Shown here in pieces: positions 35,481 to 37,317 of a stretch of DNA of 37,317 nucleotides (within the stretch, counting starts at the first letter, position 1; every line of letters begins with the position of its first letter). The stretch is from positions 1 to 37,317 of the forward strand of contig CAYPAX010000039.1 in assembly GCA_964408735.1 (NCBI GenBank), in the 5' to 3' direction. Source of the DNA: UBA7887 sp964408735 (GTDB lineage: Bacteria; Pseudomonadota; Alphaproteobacteria; UBA7887). The notes under the pieces are model-generated. The model did not search any database and was not told where the DNA came from. It saw only the letters and a program-made list of their open reading frames with translations. The position numbers were made by a program, and so were the translations under genes.

Positions 35481-35508
35481 TATATGGGGGGCACCCCACG
35501 CTGTCAAG
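35481..35508 (-). promoter_or_regulatory. Heat-shock sigma-32 (RpoH) type promoter of groESL
   Basis: Minus strand: CTTGAC (35503-35508), 13 bases, CCCCATATA (35481-35489). This fits the RpoH consensus CTTGAA-N13/14-CCCCATnTA at nearly every position. It lies about 85 bases upstream of the groES ATG and overlaps the last codons of hflX. Confidence 0.75.
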
Positions 35509-36886
35509 CAGCTGAGGGCGTCGCCTGGCTCGGTTGCGCGCTGATATGGCGGTAATCGCCGAAGCGGTGAGCGAAACGGGCAAGGTCGGCAGCCTCCACC
35601 GCGACCCTGAGATGGGCGGCAGTTTCTCCGTCGCGGCGGCTCAAGACCTGCGCATGCTGGTAGAGCCAGGCGAGCGCGGCACCTTCCTCCAGCGGCACGT
35701 CGAGATCGACGACCTGACGCGCCGCGCCAAGCTTGGTGTCGATCTTGTCCAGCAGCGTCGGCAGACCGCTGCCATCCTGGGCCGACACGGCTACGGTGTT
35801 GTCATGCAAGGCGGCCGAGGTCTCGACACGCTCGCGTGCCGACTCATCCAGGCAATCGATCTTGTTGAGCGCCTCGACAAGGTGGTCGTCATCATCGGGG
35901 TCGATGCCGAGATCCGTCAACACGCCGCGTACGTCCTCGCGCTGGGCCTCGGTATCGCTGTGAGAAACGTCGCGCACGTGGACCAGGAGGTCCGCTGCCA
36001 CCGCTTCCTCAAGGGTGGCTCGGAAGGCGGCCACGAGGTCGGTGGGAAGGTCCGAGACGAATCCCACTGTATCCGAGAGGATCACGGTACGGCCCGATGG
36101 CAGCGTCACCGCGCGCATGGTCGGATCCAGGGTAGCGAAGAGCTGGTCTTCGGCAACGACACCGGCGCCGGTCAACCGGTTGAACAGGGTCGATTTGCCA
36201 GCATTGGTGTAACCCACCAGAGCCACGATCGGATAGGGCACGCGGCGGCGCGCGTCGCGGTGCAGCTCGCGGGTGCGCGCGACCTCAGAGAGCGCCCGCC
36301 GCAGCCGCGTGATACGCGTGTCGATTTGCCGGCGGTCGGCCTCAAGCTGGGATTCGCCGGGGCCGCCGACGAAACCGAGTCCACCACGCTGGCGCTCGAG
36401 ATGGGTCCAGGAGCGCACTAGGCGACTGCGCTGGTAGGACAGAGCGGCCAGTTCGACTTGCAAGCGGCCTTCGCGGGTTCTCGCCCGCTCGCCAAAGATT
36501 TCCAAAATCAGCGCCGTTCTGTCGAGCACCTTGCAACGCCAGGCCTTTTCCAGATTGCGCTGTTGAACAGGGCTCAGGGCCGCATCGACCACCACCACCT
36601 CGGGCCGGCCATCGGGCGCCGCGTCGAGTGATTCGCAGACTGCTTCGACTTTCCCGGCGCCAAACAACGTCGCCGGCCGCTGGGCGCGCAGCCGCACCGT
36701 TTCGGCCGTTGTCACATTCAAGCCGATGGCGCCGGTCAGGCCGATCGCTTCGTCCAGGCGCGCGGAGACATTGCGGGCAGCAGTTGCTTCGCGGCCCCGC
36801 GGCAGCGCCGGGTGCAAGACCCAGGCTGTTCCAGCGGCAATCGCCGACTCGTCCGAATGTCCGCTCTTGCCGCGTCTCTTGCTCAC
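35504..36886 (-). CDS. hflX: GTPase HflX
   Basis: A 460-residue ribosome-associated GTPase. The N-terminal HflX domain contains LFGAGKVE and RDRTAL-like LDRTALILEIF; GFVGGPGESQLEADRR (171-186) is the HflX hallmark linker. GTPase motifs: GYTNAGKST (225-233), DTVG (272-275), NKID (341-344) and SAQ (368-370). HflX splits stalled or heat-damaged ribosomes. The start is GTG 36886, one base after the hfq stop, so the two are probably coupled. Its 3' end overlaps the groES promoter. Confidence 0.96.
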   Translation of the reverse strand: MSKRRGKSGHSDESAIAAGTAWVLHPALPRGREATAARNVSARLDEAIGLTGAIGLNVTTAETVRLRAQRPATLFGAGKVEAVCESLDAAPDGRPEVVVVDAALSPVQQRNLEKAWRCKVLDRTALILEIFGERARTREGRLQVELAALSYQRSRLVRSWTHLERQRGGLGFVGGPGESQLEADRRQIDTRITRLRRALSEVARTRELHRDARRRVPYPIVALVGYTNAGKSTLFNRLTGAGVVAEDQLFATLDPTMRAVTLPSGRTVILSDTVGFVSDLPTDLVAAFRATLEEAVAADLLVHVRDVSHSDTEAQREDVRGVLTDLGIDPDDDDHLVEALNKIDCLDESARERVETSAALHDNTVAVSAQDGSGLPTLLDKIDTKLGAARQVVDLDVPLEEGAALAWLYQHAQVLSRRDGETAAHLRVAVEAADLARFAHRFGDYRHISAQPSQATPSAA

Positions 36887-36887
36887 G

Positions 36888-37139
36888 TCACTCCGTTTCG
36901 TCTTTCCGATCTGCCTCGAAAAGCTGGATCGGTGCAGCCGGCATCACCGTCGAGATGGCGTGCTTGTAGACCAGCTGCGAGATTCCGTCGCGCCGCAGCA
37001 GCACGCAAAAATTATCGAACCAAGTGATCACGCCCTGCAACTTGACTCCATTGACAAGAAACACAGTCAATGGCGTCTTGTTTTTTCGCACGTAGTTCAG
37101 GAACACGTCCTGAACGTTTTGCGATTTTTCCGCTGCCAT
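36888..37139 (-). CDS. hfq: RNA chaperone Hfq
   Basis: An 83-residue Hfq. QNVQDVFLNYVRKNKTPLTVFLVNGVKLQGVI holds the Sm1 motif and proximal face; LVYKHAISTVMP is the Sm2 motif with the conserved YKHA. The N-terminus has NVQD where many have SLQD. Hfq pairs small RNAs with mRNAs and binds poly(A/U). It precedes hflX by one base, as in most Proteobacteria. The C-terminal tail is short (ADRKDETE), as usual in this class. Confidence 0.98.
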   Translation of the reverse strand: MAAEKSQNVQDVFLNYVRKNKTPLTVFLVNGVKLQGVITWFDNFCVLLRRDGISQLVYKHAISTVMPAAPIQLFEADRKDETE

Positions 37140-37317
37140 TCGTCGCCCCCTTCCCCGTTCCCCACGGACCGGAAGTCTCTCTTGTGTCGGCAGCGTGCCG
37201 ATACCACGCTCCCCCAGAGCATCATACCACCGCTTTTTGGGCGGCGGGGCAAGCCCGATAAGGCTCTAGCCCGAATTATTCATGCCGGCCATGAGATTTG
37301 ATTGGAACGTGCGGTAT
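37140..37317 (-). promoter_or_regulatory. Region upstream of hfq, to the end of the window
   Basis: No gene starts here within the window. On the minus strand a TATGAT at 37221-37226 is a candidate -10 box for hfq, about 80 bases upstream of its ATG; a TTGCCC lies 20 bases further, too far for a good sigma-70 promoter. From about 37262 to the end the sequence turns AT-rich (GAATTATTCATG) and looks unlike the rest; it could be the edge of a repeat or insertion element continuing outside the window. Confidence 0.3.

Overview
The window is high-GC, densely coded bacterial DNA that reads as an alphaproteobacterium, probably Rhodospirillales-like. This rests on the order rlpA, D-Ala-D-Ala carboxypeptidase, tmk, holB, metG (Zn-knuckle-less, short form), tatD; on the hfq-hflX pair; on a 17-kDa/RT0821-type surface antigen; and on general protein character. 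No 16S or other RNA gene is present to confirm it. A run of exactly 100 Ns (3500-3599) marks a scaffold join, so the source is an assembled draft or metagenome bin.

Layout. (1) 2-10571, plus strand: three very large exported proteins in one tight operon. They are a beta-helix/TPR protein (5' end outside the window), a transglutaminase-like protein with a long repeat-rich body and a ParB-like/GHHR tail that resembles a polymorphic toxin tip, and a protein with three Ig-like repeats followed by TPRs. This is the least explained part of the window and the best candidate for a new system. (2) 10558-18333, minus strand: mtnA, three subunits of a xanthine-dehydrogenase/CO-dehydrogenase-family molybdenum hydroxylase, an acyl/aryl-CoA ligase, a crotonase, and a surface antigen. 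The first five genes overlap at their stop and start codons, so they are probably translationally coupled. (3) 18472-26742, plus strand: cell-wall genes (MltB-like transglycosylase, RlpA, PBP5-like carboxypeptidase), then tmk-holB-metG-tatD, a small membrane protein and mazG. (4) 26738-27007: a 270-bp element bounded by 35-bp inverted repeats that supply the stop codons of both flanking genes. (5) 27003-33334: a small Sm-like protein and a phytanoyl-CoA dioxygenase-family protein (minus), diverging from a feruloyl-CoA-synthase-like ligase, thiolase and 4HBT thioesterase (plus), facing an SDR and a 3-hydroxyisobutyrate-dehydrogenase-like gene (minus). (6) 33389-37139, minus strand: hfq, hflX, groES and groEL, with a heat-shock sigma-32-type promoter, a degenerate CIRCE-like dyad and a clear terminator after groEL.

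How the genes fit together. Regions 2 and 5 supply CoA ligases, a hydratase, a dehydrogenase, a thiolase and a thioesterase, which is nearly a full CoA-dependent side-chain shortening route for aromatic or branched acids; the substrate cannot be fixed from sequence. Region 3 is core envelope and replication/translation housekeeping. Region 6 is stress and RNA control. There is no tRNA, rRNA, CRISPR array or recognisable transposase in the window, and no gene-free stretch over 300 bases.
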